A stretch of 64,000 bases of DNA from Bifidobacterium myosotis (GCF_002259745.1 NZ_MWWW01000014.1:1-64000), one strand, 5' to 3'. Positions 7,046 to 19,975 are shown, counted from the first letter of the stretch. Program-made: numbers and translations. The notes: generated by a model not told the origin, from the letters alone.

Positions 7046-8914
7046 ATGAGCAATGACAACTACGAGTCGATCGACGGCATGGATGAGGTCGATATCACCA
7101 CGGCATCGTCGGACGAGACCGAACTCGAAGCGCCCAAGAACGCCATGGCCACGGCCAGACGACTGTTCGCACAGCTGAAGGCGCAACGCATACGGCTGTC
7201 GGTCGTTGCCGTCTCGATTCTGCTGTTCACGTTCTTCCATATCGCCGCGCCCATGTACAGCGCGGTGGTGGTGGACGCCATCTGGAACGCCGTGCAGGCC
7301 GCATGGAAGACCGGAACGCCCTACGCCATCGAATGGGGGTCGCTCGGCACGGGGTGGCCGATACTGATTCTCGCGGTGCTCTACCTCGGCGAAGCCTCGT
7401 TCTACTACCTGCAGTCGTATCTGATGGCGTCGGTCGCCGAGAACCTGAACCTCACGCTGCGCAAGCAGATCAGCGCCAAGATCCATCGTCTGCCGTTGCG
7501 GTTCTTCGATCGCAACAAGCCCGGCGAGGTCCTGAGCAAGGTCACCAACGACCTCGACCGCATCAGCGAGGTCATGCAGACCGGTCTGCTGCGACTGATC
7601 ACAGCCATCACCACGGTGACCGGCTCGCTGGTGATCATGGTGTATTACTCGTGGCTGCTGACGGTTGTGTTCCTGGCGTTCATGGCCCTGAGCCTGTGGG
7701 TCACCAAGCTGGTGGCGCACATGAACCTCGAGGTGGCGTCTCTGCGGCAGGAGACAGTCGGTGAGCTGACCGGGCTGGCGGAGGAATACTACAAGGGCCG
7801 CAACATCATCAAGGCGTACAACCGTGAGGCGGACAGCATCGAGGCGATTGAAGCCGCCGCCGAACGCACCCGGCGCGCCGCGCAGAAGGCGGACTTCATC
7901 ACCATGTCCGTGAACCCGCTGATCCGCATGATCTCGCGGTTCTCGCAGATGGTCGTGATGCTGATCGCCGGATGGATGGTGATCGGCGGGCGTATGACCG
8001 TCGGCGTGGCGCAGGCCTTCTTCCAGTACGTGATCCAGGTCTCTGAACCGATGACCGAGGCGAGCTACATGATCAATTCGCTCCAGTCGGCGCTCGCCTC
8101 AGCCGAGCGCACGTTCGAGCTGCTGGATGAAGAGGAGGAGAGGCCGGACCCCGGTGAGGACGCGGCGGCGCAGGTGTCCGAACCGGTGCGCGGACGCGTG
8201 GAATTCAGCCATGTGCGCTTCGGCTACGAGCCCGGCAAGCCGCTGATGAAGGACGTGAGCTTCGTGGCGGAGCCAGGGCGCAAGATCGCCATCGTCGGCT
8301 CGACCGGCGCAGGCAAGACCACGCTCATCAACCTGCTCATGCGGTTCTACGAGATCGACGGCGGTTCCATCACGCTTGATGGCATCTCCACGGCGGCCAT
8401 GACGCGCGGCGACCTGCGACGCGAATTCGGCATGGTGCTGCAGGATACCTGGCTGTTCAGCGGGACCGTGGCCGAGAATCTGGCCTACGGACGGCCGGAT
8501 GCCACGCGTGACCAGATCGTGGCGGCGGCCAAGGCGGCTCGCGCGGACTTCTTCATCCGGACGCTGCCACACGGCTATGACACCGTGCTCGATAACGAGG
8601 CCGGCAACCTGTCGGTCGGGCAGCGGCAGCTGCTCACCATCGCGCGCGTGTTCCTCGCGGACCCGCCGATTCTGATTCTCGATGAGGCGACCAGCTCGGT
8701 GGATACGCGTACCGAAGCCGAAATCGGCAAGGCGATGTCGCGGCTCATGGCCGGGCGCACCTCGTTCGTGATCGCGCACCGACTGTCGACGATTCGCGAT
8801 GCCGACATGATCCTCTACATGGAGCACGGCGACATCCTCGAATCCGGCAATCACGAGGAACTGCTGGCGCGTGGCGGTCGGTATGCGGCCCTGTACAACA
8901 GCCAGTTCGCGTAA
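7046..8914 (+). CDS. ABC exporter subunit 2 (canonical ATPase half)
   Basis: The product is 622 aa. An acidic N-terminal leader of about 30 residues is followed by six transmembrane helices and a nucleotide-binding domain. Walker A is GSTGAGKT, Walker B is LILDEATSSVD with the catalytic Glu, and the H-loop is FVIAHRLSTI. Its signature is LSVGQ rather than LSGGQ. In heterodimeric exporters the weak site pairs subunit 1 Walker motifs with the subunit 2 signature, and both partners here carry the expected changes on that side. The gene has the ribosome site GGAGG of the upstream gene's end and is probably controlled by the MarR operator at 5078-5096. Confidence 0.92.
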   Translation: MSNDNYESIDGMDEVDITTASSDETELEAPKNAMATARRLFAQLKAQRIRLSVVAVSILLFTFFHIAAPMYSAVVVDAIWNAVQAAWKTGTPYAIEWGSLGTGWPILILAVLYLGEASFYYLQSYLMASVAENLNLTLRKQISAKIHRLPLRFFDRNKPGEVLSKVTNDLDRISEVMQTGLLRLITAITTVTGSLVIMVYYSWLLTVVFLAFMALSLWVTKLVAHMNLEVASLRQETVGELTGLAEEYYKGRNIIKAYNREADSIEAIEAAAERTRRAAQKADFITMSVNPLIRMISRFSQMVVMLIAGWMVIGGRMTVGVAQAFFQYVIQVSEPMTEASYMINSLQSALASAERTFELLDEEEERPDPGEDAAAQVSEPVRGRVEFSHVRFGYEPGKPLMKDVSFVAEPGRKIAIVGSTGAGKTTLINLLMRFYEIDGGSITLDGISTAAMTRGDLRREFGMVLQDTWLFSGTVAENLAYGRPDATRDQIVAAAKAARADFFIRTLPHGYDTVLDNEAGNLSVGQRQLLTIARVFLADPPILILDEATSSVDTRTEAEIGKAMSRLMAGRTSFVIAHRLSTIRDADMILYMEHGDILESGNHEELLARGGRYAALYNSQFA

Positions 8915-9011
8915 TGACGGGAGATGCCAGTGATGAATCCGGCTTGCAATCGTCTGAATAGCCTTGGCCCACTGGCGGCAGGCTGCTCGCGGAGTACGTC
9001 CTTAATTGCAG

Positions 9012-9083
9012 GACGAGCTGGCTTGCGAAGCGGGTCTGAGGGGTAGTGAATTAACCAACGAATTAATGACGCGAGGCACGAGT
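9012..9083. mobile_element. Type B miniature element, right-half fragment
   Basis: The stretch GAGCTGGCTTGCGAAGCGGG and the following GTCTGAGGGGTAGTGAATTA match the right half of element B (1411-1525), ending near the ACGAATTAATGACGCG terminal-like sequence. The left end is missing. Confidence 0.6.
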
Positions 9084-9096
9084 CGTGGCTACGCTG

Positions 9097-9315
9097 CTAC
9101 TCGCCGTCATTGCTGTTTACGAACTCGAGGATATCGCCCGGCTGACAGTCCAGCACCTTGCAGATCTGATCGAGCGTGGAGAACCGGATCGCCTTGGCGC
9201 GGCCGTTCTTCAGAATCGATACGTTGGCCGGCGTGATATTGATGCGATCGGCCAGCTCGCCCACGCCCATCTTGCGCTTGGCCAGCATTACGTCGAGATT
9301 GATGCGGATCGCCAT
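9097..9315 (-). CDS. Small XRE-family (YozG-type) DNA-binding protein
   Basis: The product is 72 aa and almost entirely a Cro/C1 HTH: MAIRINLDVMLAKRKMGVGE, LADRINITPANVSILKNGRA, then TLDQICKVLDCQPGDILEFV. Such YozG-like regulators are commonly paired with DUF2975 membrane proteins, as here. The start codon directly follows the stop of the DUF2975 gene (TGA-ATG), so translation is coupled. It probably represses the operon through the dyad at 10121-10137. The physiological signal is unknown. Confidence 0.88.
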   Translation of the reverse strand: MAIRINLDVMLAKRKMGVGELADRINITPANVSILKNGRAKAIRFSTLDQICKVLDCQPGDILEFVNSNDGE

Positions 9316-9963
9316 TCAGATCACCGCCTCAAGCTCGCTGCGCTGCGCGATGGCGGCGCTGAGCAGTGAGCGCATCACCAGCATGAGCAGAATGAACGCG
9401 GCGATGAGCAGCAGCGCCACCAGACATGCCAGACCGACCGCCGGCATGGTCATCGAGGCGTTGAAGCAGTCGCCGCTGGTTGGGTCGCAGTACTGGAAGT
9501 CGGCGAACAGGCCGAACAGCAGCACGAACAGCACGAGCGCTCCCTCGGCCGCCGCGCAGACGATGATGGCATTCGTCCACCACACCGCCTTGCCGGAGAA
9601 CACGTCGCGGCGCTTGACCAGATCCAGGAGCCTCCATAGGGGAATCAACGCCACTTCGAAACATGCGACCCCCAAAATTCCGGCGATGGTGTACGGCCAG
9701 CGGGCCGGCGCGGTCTCGGGGTACAGCGCGACCACGTCGCCGGCCATCATATAGATGACGTACTGCCCCCACAGGCATATCAGCTCGAAGAGCACGATGA
9801 ACCCCTTGAGCACCGCGATCGCCGCGGGATGGTGCTCCTGCCACATCGCGGCGTCTTCGGCGGTGTTCTCGACGTCGTCGCCCGGGACTGTCGGGGTCCC
9901 GGCCCGTGACCCGGTTGGATGGTCCGAATGGTTGGGATGGTTGGGATGACTCAGCGCGCCCAT
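9316..9963 (-). CDS. DUF2975 family membrane protein
   Basis: The product is 215 aa with a Pro/His-rich N-terminal 45 residues and four hydrophobic segments (about 50-72, 88-110, 125-150, 170-205), typical of DUF2975 proteins. An extracytoplasmic loop holds two cysteines (YCDPTSGDC) that could form a disulfide. A shorter start at MWQEHH (about residue 40) is possible, but the long form has a good ribosome site (GGAAAGGG). It forms an operon with the downstream XRE regulator. No biochemical function is established for the family. Confidence 0.75.
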   Translation of the reverse strand: MGALSHPNHPNHSDHPTGSRAGTPTVPGDDVENTAEDAAMWQEHHPAAIAVLKGFIVLFELICLWGQYVIYMMAGDVVALYPETAPARWPYTIAGILGVACFEVALIPLWRLLDLVKRRDVFSGKAVWWTNAIIVCAAAEGALVLFVLLFGLFADFQYCDPTSGDCFNASMTMPAVGLACLVALLLIAAFILLMLVMRSLLSAAIAQRSELEAVI

Positions 9964-10112
9964 GATGACCGCCCTTTCCTGATGGTGCCTGATGGTGCTT
10001 GTACTGCTGCGTTGCCTAGCTGTGCCCGTGCCGCCGTACGTGTGTCGCTGCGCGTGTGTTGCCGTGCTTTTCCTGCCGAACCGACCCGTCTGTGGGCTCG
10101 ATTGTATTTCAA

Positions 10113-10142
10113 TAGTATTATATCGAAATTCGATATGTCAAG
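10113..10142 (-). promoter_or_regulatory. Promoter and operator of the DUF2975-XRE operon
   Basis: On the minus strand TTGACA (10142-10137) and TACTAT (10118-10113) are spaced 18 bp. The spacer is filled by a palindrome of 8-bp arms around one base, ATATCGAA-A-TTCGATAT (10121-10137). Autorepression by the XRE protein through this dyad is the simplest reading. The leader to the first start codon is about 140 nt. Confidence 0.65.
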
Positions 10143-10262
10143 CAGACTTGAGTGGTTCGGCCGGAATCATGAAAGGGCTGCGGTGCTGGCGTGGATCTGA
10201 TACGCGGATCTGATGCGAGGGCGGGGTCGTGACGGTATCTTGCTGCGGTCGGTCTCGCCGAA

Positions 10263-10871
10263 TCACTCCCAGACGTCAAGCTTGCGGCGCTTGAAGTAGT
10301 ATTCGCGGTCCTGTTCGCCGATGGGGCGTGCCACCTGGCAGGGCGCGCCGTAGGCGACCGAGTTCGAGGGAATGTCGTGGGTGACGACCGAGCCGGCGCC
10401 GATCACGGTGTTGTCGCCGATGGTGACGCCCGGCAGGATGGTCACATTCGCGCCGACCCATACATTATTCCCGATGACGACGGGGATCGCGTATACGTAG
10501 TGGTGCTCGCGCAGGATGGGCAGCACCGGGTGGCCGGCGGTGGCGATGACCACATTCGGCCCGAACATGCACCAGTCACCGATGGTGATGTCGCCGTCGT
10601 CCACGCAGGTGAAATTCGTGTTGCAATAGACGCCCTTGCCCATGCACACATGATGGAATCCCCAGTTGGCGTGCGCCGGCGTCTCCACATGGCAGCCCTC
10701 GCCGATTTCGGCGAACATCTCCTTGAGCAGCCGTTGCTTGCCGGCCTGGTCGGTGGGATGGGTCTGGTTGAATTCCCAGAGCTTCTCCTGATACTCGAGC
10801 TGACCGTCCATGATGCTGGGGTCGTCATAGTGGTAGGGGAGTTGCGCGCTTCGACGTTCGGCGTTGTCCAT
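10263..10871 (-). CDS. Sugar O-acetyltransferase (maltose/galactoside type)
   Basis: The product is 202 aa. An N-terminal Mac-type helical region (YEEKLW-like, residues about 20-60) is followed by left-handed beta-helix hexapeptide repeats (VVIGNNVWVGANVTILPGVT, IGDNTVIGAGSVVTHDIPSN). The catalytic His is in TAGHPV (about residue 114), and GAPCQVAR closes the helix. Such LacA/Maa enzymes transfer acetyl from acetyl-CoA to sugar hydroxyls in the cytoplasm, often as detoxification. AAGGAAG precedes the ATG. It stands alone, and its promoter must lie in or beside repeat array 2. Confidence 0.9.
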   Translation of the reverse strand: MDNAERRSAQLPYHYDDPSIMDGQLEYQEKLWEFNQTHPTDQAGKQRLLKEMFAEIGEGCHVETPAHANWGFHHVCMGKGVYCNTNFTCVDDGDITIGDWCMFGPNVVIATAGHPVLPILREHHYVYAIPVVIGNNVWVGANVTILPGVTIGDNTVIGAGSVVTHDIPSNSVAYGAPCQVARPIGEQDREYYFKRRKLDVWE

Positions 10872-11036
10872 CAGATTCTGCTTCCTTGCTGAAATCGTTG
10901 TGAATCCAATAATGGTTACGTTGCCATTCTATGTCTTGCGAGACGGGAGACGTGTCCCCGGTGTTCCGCGTCGCAACCGAATCGTGTCGGAAATGATGGC
11001 GAGCACACCCGACGCGTCCCGGCATTCCGCGTCGCA

Positions 11037-11503
11037 GCGTCCCTTTCCTTAAGTGCAGCGTCTCTTTTCTTAAGTGCAATGTCCCTTTTCTCAAGCGGAC
11101 TGGGACTGTATGTACGCGTCCTAACGACCTAGCCGCGTACATACAGTCGGAAAAGACCCCCAGAGGGACTGTAAGTATGCGGGTGGTTCGTCGAGCCGCG
11201 TACATACAGTCCGACGCGGTCCTCAAACAGGCTGTAAGGGCGTGATCGGTTCGTTGTGCCGCGTGCCGAAGGTCCGGTTTTCGGATGATTCATGACTGAA
11301 GTTCGCAATCGGCAATCCGTTCGCCCATTCATGCTTATTCATTCCATTGAGGGTCGTACTCTCACGCAGTCCGAAGCACTCCTTTCCTCCAAACGGACTG
11401 TATGTACGCGTCCCGACGACCTAGTCGCGTACATACAGTCGGAAACGACCGCCAAAGGGACTGTAAGTATGCGGGCGGTTCGTCGAGCCGCATACATACA
11501 GTC
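11037..11503. repeat. Phased palindromic repeat array 2 (21- and 63-bp units)
   Basis: Three direct 21-bp units come first (11037-11057, 11058-11078, 11079-11099; core TTAAGTGCA or TCAAGCGGA). Then two 63-bp units begin at 11103 and 11166, each with its own hairpin (GGACTGTATGTACGCG paired with CGCGTACATACAGTC). A degenerate third follows near 11229. The same pair of 63-bp units recurs at 11395 and 11458, about 292 bp downstream. All spacings inside a block are multiples of 21. It lies between the divergent acetyltransferase and efp genes and has no coding features. Confidence 0.85.
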
Positions 11504-11660
11504 TGTTCGTTCTGTCTGTCTGCCCATCTGTCTGTCTGCCCGTCTGCCCGTCCGCTTCGTCTGTTTATCTGATTGCTTGCCTGCCCATCCATCTGCCCGT
11601 CCGTCCGTTCTGTCCGCTCTATCTGTTCGCCTGCCTGTCCGTCTGCCTGCCATGCCGGCA
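11504..11660 (+). repeat. Imperfect tetranucleotide tract (CTGT/CTGC/CCGT)
   Basis: This is a pyrimidine-rich stretch made of degenerate 4-bp steps such as GTCTGTCTGCCCATCTGTCT and GCCTGCCTGTCCGTCTGCCT. It follows the last 63-bp unit of array 2 directly. Slippage-prone low-complexity DNA is the only reading supported. Confidence 0.7.
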
Positions 11661-12075
11661 TGTCCAATCCCATCCATCCGGTACGTTCAGCGAGTCCTCT
11701 CGCCCAATGCGCCGGCCGCGATGGGGTGGGCCAGGTATCCGTTGCGAGGCCGGGCGTAGGCGGCCTGTTGCAAGGCGTTGGTCGTCGGACGCGGATGTGC
11801 GGATGCGGATGTGCGGCCGCCGTGACGCGGAGACACGGTGGCGTGGTGCCGTAGCCCCTGCCGGTGATGTCCGCGAACCAGGCCTCGGCATCGGAGAACC
11901 AGGCCATCGGCGTCGGCGCATGGCGTCGGTGCACGAACAGCCGCCCGGAGCCGCCCGGAGCCGTCCACCCACACGGTGTTTCGCCCTGTATACCGGTTGT
12001 GGCATAATAACCAAGGCAATTTTTGGGCATTGGCCCTAGCCCTAGAAGTTTGAATTTGAAAATAGGTGAGTAACT
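11661..12075 (+). other. Upstream region of efp
   Basis: There is no supported gene in these 415 bp. The last 75 bp become AT-rich and include GGCATAAT, a possible -10 element near 12002-12009, but no clear -35 is seen. AGGTGA precedes the efp GTG. Confidence 0.35.
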
Positions 12076-12639
12076 GTGGCACAGACTACCAACGACATCA
12101 AGAACGGTTCCGTCCTGAACCTGGACGGCCAGCTGTGGACCGTCATGAAGTTCCAGCACGTCAAGCCGGGCAAGGGCCCCGCTTTCGTGCGCACCACCAT
12201 TAAGAACGTGCTCTCCGGCAAGATCGTGGACAAGACCTTCAACGCTGGCATGAAGGTTGACTTCGAGACCGTGGACAACCGCAACCTCCAGTACTCCTAC
12301 GAGGACGGCGACAACTTCGTGTTCATGGACATGGAGACCTACGACCAGATCTACGTGCCGAAGACCCTCGTGGGCGACAAGGCCAAGTTCCTGCTCGAAG
12401 GTACCGACTGCGTGGTCTCCTTCCACGACGGCACCCCGCTGAACGTCGACCTGCCGGGCAACGTGGTCCTCACCGTGACCCACACCGAGCCGGGCCTGCA
12501 GGGCAACCGCTCCAGCGCCGGCACCAAGCCGGCCACCGTTGAGACCGGCGCCGAGATTCAGGTGCCGCTGTTCATCAACGAGGGCGACCGCGTCAAGATC
12601 AACACCGAGGACGGCTCCTACACCGGCCGCGAGAACTGA
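12076..12639 (+). CDS. efp: Elongation factor P
   Basis: The product is 187 aa, full length for EF-P. It starts at GTG ([20 protein letters not shown]) and shows the three beta-barrel domains, with the conserved loop PGKGPAF whose Lys33 sits at the ribosomal tip, and the C-terminal signature [23 protein letters not shown] enters the ribosomal E site and relieves stalling at polyproline stretches. No epmA or epmB modification gene is visible nearby. nusB follows 48 bp downstream in the same direction, an arrangement common in actinobacteria. Confidence 0.97.
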   Translation: MAQTTNDIKNGSVLNLDGQLWTVMKFQHVKPGKGPAFVRTTIKNVLSGKIVDKTFNAGMKVDFETVDNRNLQYSYEDGDNFVFMDMETYDQIYVPKTLVGDKAKFLLEGTDCVVSFHDGTPLNVDLPGNVVLTVTHTEPGLQGNRSSAGTKPATVETGAEIQVPLFINEGDRVKINTEDGSYTGREN

Positions 12640-12687
12640 TTCTCCCGCACCGCATCAAGCAACATACAAGAGGACTAAGTAGTACAT

Positions 12688-13320
12688 ATGGCACGTTCCA
12701 CCGCGCGCAAGAGGGCGTTGAACACCCTGTACGAGGCCGACGAGAAGAGCCAGGACATCCTGTCCCTGCTTGACGAGCGCATCGCGCATCCCGGCGCCCA
12801 GACCCCGCTTCCCGACTATGCCATCGAAATCGTCAGGGGAGTGGCGGAGCACCGTCGACTCATCGATTCCACGCTGGATGGGCATTCCACCGGCTGGAAG
12901 GTGCGTCGCATGGGCGTGGTTGATCGCAACATCCTGCGCATCGCCGTCTGGGAGATTCTGTTCAACGACGAGGTGCCGGACAAGGTCGCCATCGACGAGG
13001 CTCTGGCGTTGGCCAAGACCCTGTGCGACGACGATTCGCCGGCCTTCATCCACGGACTGCTGTCCGCGGTGTGCGCCGACAAGGATTCCATCGTCACCGA
13101 CGGGAAGGCTGCGGACGCCTCCGACGCCGATACGTCCGATGCCGAGGCGTCGGATCCCGAAGATGCCGTATCCGCCGGTACCGATACGACCGATGGCGAC
13201 GCCGTCGCCGAGGAGACCGAAGCCGACGATTCCTCCGGTGAACACACCAATGGCGACGAATCCGTTGCCGATGAGATTACCGACAATCCGTCCGACGGCA
13301 ATCAGCCGGCGGTCGACTAG
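12688..13320 (+). CDS. nusB: Transcription antitermination protein NusB with acidic C-terminal tail
   Basis: The product is 210 aa. Residues 1-135 match NusB: MARSTARKRALNTLYEADEK at the N-terminus, the RRMGVVDRNILRIAVWEI helix and VAIDEALALAKTLCDDDSPAF near the end. NusB binds rRNA boxA with NusE (S10) to prevent premature termination. Unlike the usual 135-165 aa protein, it continues with about 70 residues nearly all Asp, Glu, Ala, Ser and Thr, a disordered acidic tail. GAGGA precedes the ATG. A terminator follows closely, so efp-nusB probably form one unit. Confidence 0.96.
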   Translation: MARSTARKRALNTLYEADEKSQDILSLLDERIAHPGAQTPLPDYAIEIVRGVAEHRRLIDSTLDGHSTGWKVRRMGVVDRNILRIAVWEILFNDEVPDKVAIDEALALAKTLCDDDSPAFIHGLLSAVCADKDSIVTDGKAADASDADTSDAEASDPEDAVSAGTDTTDGDAVAEETEADDSSGEHTNGDESVADEITDNPSDGNQPAVD

Positions 13321-13336
13321 TCCTTTTCTTTGTTCA

Positions 13337-13361
13337 GCCTCCCCTTTACGGGAGGCTTTTT
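13337..13361 (+). terminator. Rho-independent terminator after nusB
   Basis: GCCTCCC (13337-13343) pairs with GGGAGGC (13350-13356) around a 6-nt loop and is followed by five T residues. Confidence 0.85.
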
Positions 13362-13509
13362 CATGAGCGGCGCCCAGCGTCCCGCTCCGTTGCCGGCCGT
13401 TTGGCCGGTGGGCCTGCCAGTGGGCCCCAAGGTTCGCATGCCGCGGCGTGTGAGTCTTCGCTGGCCGTTAACCTTGGTACGAATACCCGAAAAAACGAAG
13501 GGGGTTTTG

Positions 13510-14754
13510 GTGAGTCAGAACGAGTCCGGAACCATCGCAATTCCGACGTATGACCAGGACGATGCAGTCCTCGTTTTGGAAGATGGACAGGTGTATGTGG
13601 GAGAGCCATACGGAGCTCTCGGAGAGACGACCGGTGAGATCGTCTTCGCCACCGGCATGACCGGATACCAGGAGACGCTCACCGATCCCAGCTACGACCG
13701 TCAGATCGTGGTGCAGACCTTCCCGCACATCGGTGATACCGGCGTCAACGGCGAGGACCCGGAATCCTCCCGCATCTGGGTGGCCGGCTACATCGTGCGC
13801 GACCCCTCCCCGAACGTGAGCAACTGGCGCGCCGAAGGCAGCCTCGATGACGACCTTAAGAAGAACGGCATCGTCGGACTGAGCCACATCGACACCCGCA
13901 AGCTGGTGCGCCACCTGCGGTCCGCCGGCGTGATGCGCGCCGGCATCTACTCCGGCGCGGCCCTGACCAACCCGGATACCGGCAAGCTGCGTGACGTGGC
14001 CGAGCTGCTCGAGGCGGTCAAGGCGACGCCCAAGATGCAGGGCCTGAGCCTGTACGACGAGGTCTCCACCAAGGAGACGTACACCGTCGAGCCGTGCGGC
14101 GAGTACGAGGGCAAGGAGCCGCTGTACACCGTGGCCGCAGTGGACCTCGGCATCAAGGGCATGACCCCGCACCGCATGGCCGAGCGCGGCTGCCGCGTGC
14201 ATGTGGTGCCCTCCACCATCACCTTCAGCGAGATCGAGGCCCTGAACCCGGACGGCGTCTTCTTCTCCAACGGCCCGGGCGACCCGGAGCAGGCCGGTCC
14301 CGAGGTCGAGCTGCTACGCCAGGTGCTCGACTCCGGATACCCGTTCTTCGGCATCTGCTTCGGCAACCAGCTGCTCGGCCGCGCGCTCGGCTTCGGCACC
14401 TATAAACTCAAGTTCGGCCACCGCGGCATCAACCAGCCGGTCAAGGACGTGACCACCGGCAAGGTGGAGGTCACAGCCCACAACCACGGCTTCGCGGTGG
14501 ACGCGCCGATCGGCAAGACCGTTGACGCGCCGTTCGAGGATGGCAAGTACGGCAAGGTGTTCGTCAGCCACATCGACCTCAACGACGACGTGGTCGAGGG
14601 CCTGCAGTGCGTGGACATCCCGGCCTTCTCCGTCCAGTACCACCCGGAGGCCGCCGCCGGTCCGCACGATGCGGCCTACCTGTTCGACCGTTTCTGCGAA
14701 CTGATGAAGAACAACCCGCGCGACGAACGCGCCGCAAGCAAGGAAGGTAAGTGA
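13510..14754 (+). CDS. carA: Carbamoyl-phosphate synthase small subunit (glutaminase)
   Basis: The product is about 414 aa. GTG at 13510 was chosen because AAGGGGG lies a few bases upstream and the protein then begins just before the conserved [20 protein letters not shown]; a much longer frame to 13330 has no homologous content. The N-terminal CPSase domain is followed by a class I glutamine amidotransferase domain with the nucleophile Cys in [11 protein letters not shown] (about residue 283) and the His/Glu pair in [13 protein letters not shown]. It releases ammonia from glutamine and channels it to CarB. carB starts one base after the stop. Confidence 0.96.
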   Translation: MSQNESGTIAIPTYDQDDAVLVLEDGQVYVGEPYGALGETTGEIVFATGMTGYQETLTDPSYDRQIVVQTFPHIGDTGVNGEDPESSRIWVAGYIVRDPSPNVSNWRAEGSLDDDLKKNGIVGLSHIDTRKLVRHLRSAGVMRAGIYSGAALTNPDTGKLRDVAELLEAVKATPKMQGLSLYDEVSTKETYTVEPCGEYEGKEPLYTVAAVDLGIKGMTPHRMAERGCRVHVVPSTITFSEIEALNPDGVFFSNGPGDPEQAGPEVELLRQVLDSGYPFFGICFGNQLLGRALGFGTYKLKFGHRGINQPVKDVTTGKVEVTAHNHGFAVDAPIGKTVDAPFEDGKYGKVFVSHIDLNDDVVEGLQCVDIPAFSVQYHPEAAAGPHDAAYLFDRFCELMKNNPRDERAASKEGK

Positions 14755-14755
14755 T

Positions 14756-18138
<3,383 letters not shown>

Positions 18139-18139
<1 letters not shown>

Positions 18140-19722
18140 TGGTAACCAGCGATGAGGAGTTGCAGGCGCAGCGTTCCGATTTCGGTTTGCGACTCAGCAA
18201 TTCAATGGCCAAATACGGACCGTTGTGCGTGGGTATTGATCCACATCGTAAACTCCTCACCGACTGGGGATACAACGTGGACGCCGAGGGCGCGGAGCTG
18301 TTTTCCATGCGCATGCTGCAGGCGGCCAGCGGTTGCGCCGCCGCGGTGAAGTTCCAGACGCCGATGTTCGAACGCTATGGAGCCAAGGGATTCGAAGCGC
18401 TCGAGCGCGTCCTGTACGCAGCCCGCCAGATGGGTGTGATCACCATCGTGGACTGCCTGCACGGCGGTCTGCCCACCACCATCTCCGCCATCGCGGATGC
18501 CTATTTCAAGGCGGACTCCCCGATGCTGGCGGACGCCATCACGTTGTTGCCGTACTACGGCGCACGGTCGCTCAACGGCCTGATCAACGAGGCGCTGGAG
18601 AATGGGCGTGGCGTATTCATCGCCTCCCTGACCTCAAACCCGGAGGGCATGAGCCTGCAGACCGCCATCCGCCAGAGCGGCGACTACAAGGGCCGCACCG
18701 TGGCCTATGGCATCGCCTCCACCGCGCAGAAGCACAACGTGGGCATCGAAGGCATGGGCTCGGTGGGCCTGATCATCGGTGCCACCATCGGCCAGTGGAT
18801 TCAGGATTCCGGCGTGAACCCGGCCGACTTCACCGGCCCGATCCTCTCCCCGGGCTACGGCTGGCAGGGCGCCGAGGCCAAGGATCTGAAAACCGTGTTC
18901 AAGGGCACGCGCGGCAACGTGCTGGTGACTGTGTCGCGCTTCATCGCATCCCATGGTCCGTCCATCAGCGCGCTCAAGCAGGCGACCGAGTCGATTGCGC
19001 TTGATGTGCGCCAGGCGTTGTACGAGGCCATGAACGAAGGCGAGAACAAGGAGAAGAGCGGCATGGGAACCGTGAAGAAGGCAGCCGTTGCGTCCGCTGA
19101 TGCCGCTGCCGGGGCGGAACAGGCCGGAGAGTCCTCCGAACCCAAGCCCAAGGGCCGTCTGGTGGTGCTCACCGGTCCCGCCGGCGTGGGCAAGGGCACG
19201 GTGGAGAACGCCATGCGCAAGAAGCACCCCGGCGTCTGGCTGTCCGTTTCCGCCACCACGCGCAAGCCGCGCCCCGGCGAGGTCAACGGTGTGAACTACT
19301 GGTTCCTGAGCGATCAGGAATTCTCCGCCAAGGAGAACGCCGGAGAGTTCCTGGAGACCGCGCTGGTGCATGGGCTCGCCCGATACGGCACCCCGCTCAA
19401 GCCGGTGCAGGAGCATCTGGCCGAGGGTGTGCCGACCCTGCTGGAGATTGATCTGCAGGGCGCCCGCCGCATCAAGGAGACCGCGGCCGAGCTGGGTGTG
19501 GATGTGGTGTATGTGTTCATCGCCCCGCCGAGCTTCGACGAGCTGGTGCGCCGACTCAAGGGACGTGGCACCGAGTCCGAGGAGGAGGTCAACAAGCGCC
19601 TCGAGACCGCCAAGGTGGAGCTGGCCGCCGAGAACGAGTTCGACGTGACCATCGTCAACGATAATGTCGACCGTGCGGCCGACGAGCTGTGGTCCGTGAT
19701 CGCCAAGGAGTACGGCCTCTGA
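18139..19722 (+). CDS. pyrF-gmk: Orotidine-5'-phosphate decarboxylase / guanylate kinase fusion
   Basis: The product is 527 aa. Residues 1-300 are a type 2 OMP decarboxylase (GPLCVGIDPHRKLL, AAVKFQTPMFERYG, PILSPGYGWQG), which makes UMP. After an Ala/Glu-rich linker (about 300-335), residues about 338-527 are a guanylate kinase with P-loop GPAGVGKGT (about 346-354), VSATTRKPRPGEVNGVNYWF and TLLEIDLQGARRIKE. The two enzymes act in different nucleotide routes (UMP synthesis; GMP to GDP). I recall such a fusion from bifidobacteria. No stop or frameshift separates the domains. It is the last gene of the carAB unit, with a strong hairpin downstream. Confidence 0.95.
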
Positions 19723-19775
19723 CGGTACGGGTCTCTGACAATCGGATGGCTCTGAACAGCTGAATTACATCGCTG

Positions 19776-19820
19776 ATGGCGGTGGATGACACGCGACGTC
19801 GTGTTGTCTACCGCCATTTC
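19776..19820 (+). terminator. Terminator of the carAB-pyrF/gmk operon
   Basis: ATGGCGGTGGATGACACG (19776-19793) pairs with CGTGTTGTCTACCGCCAT (19800-19817) with few mismatches and is followed by TTCTTG. Confidence 0.7.
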
Positions 19821-19885
19821 TTGTGTCAGCTGTGTAAGGCAAGGTCGATTGCGACGCGTGCGTCTTTGCAGCCGCTGGTTTTCAA

Positions 19886-19975
19886 TATGCTGCGCCAGAA
19901 GTTCGTTGACGTTGATCTCGGCTTATCTTGATAGGGGAACCGCCCCGCAAAGCGAGTCTCAGAGGTAGCCAATGT
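19886..19975. mobile_element. Type B miniature element relic
   Basis: ATATGCTGCGCCAGAAGTTC followed by GTTGA matches the left end of element B, and CCCGCAAAGCGAGTCTCAGA its interior. The right end is not recognisable. The rest of the gap to 20060 contains only short GTCAGGGC repeats. Confidence 0.55.

Noticed and set aside
11362..12483. Minus-strand gene opposite efp and its upstream region
   Set aside because: It runs through the tetranucleotide tract and antisense to efp. It has no domain text and no ribosome site.
13330..13509. Extended N-terminus of CarA (60 extra residues)
   Set aside because: The first part of this frame is the nusB terminator, and a good ribosome site precedes GTG 13510 where homology begins.
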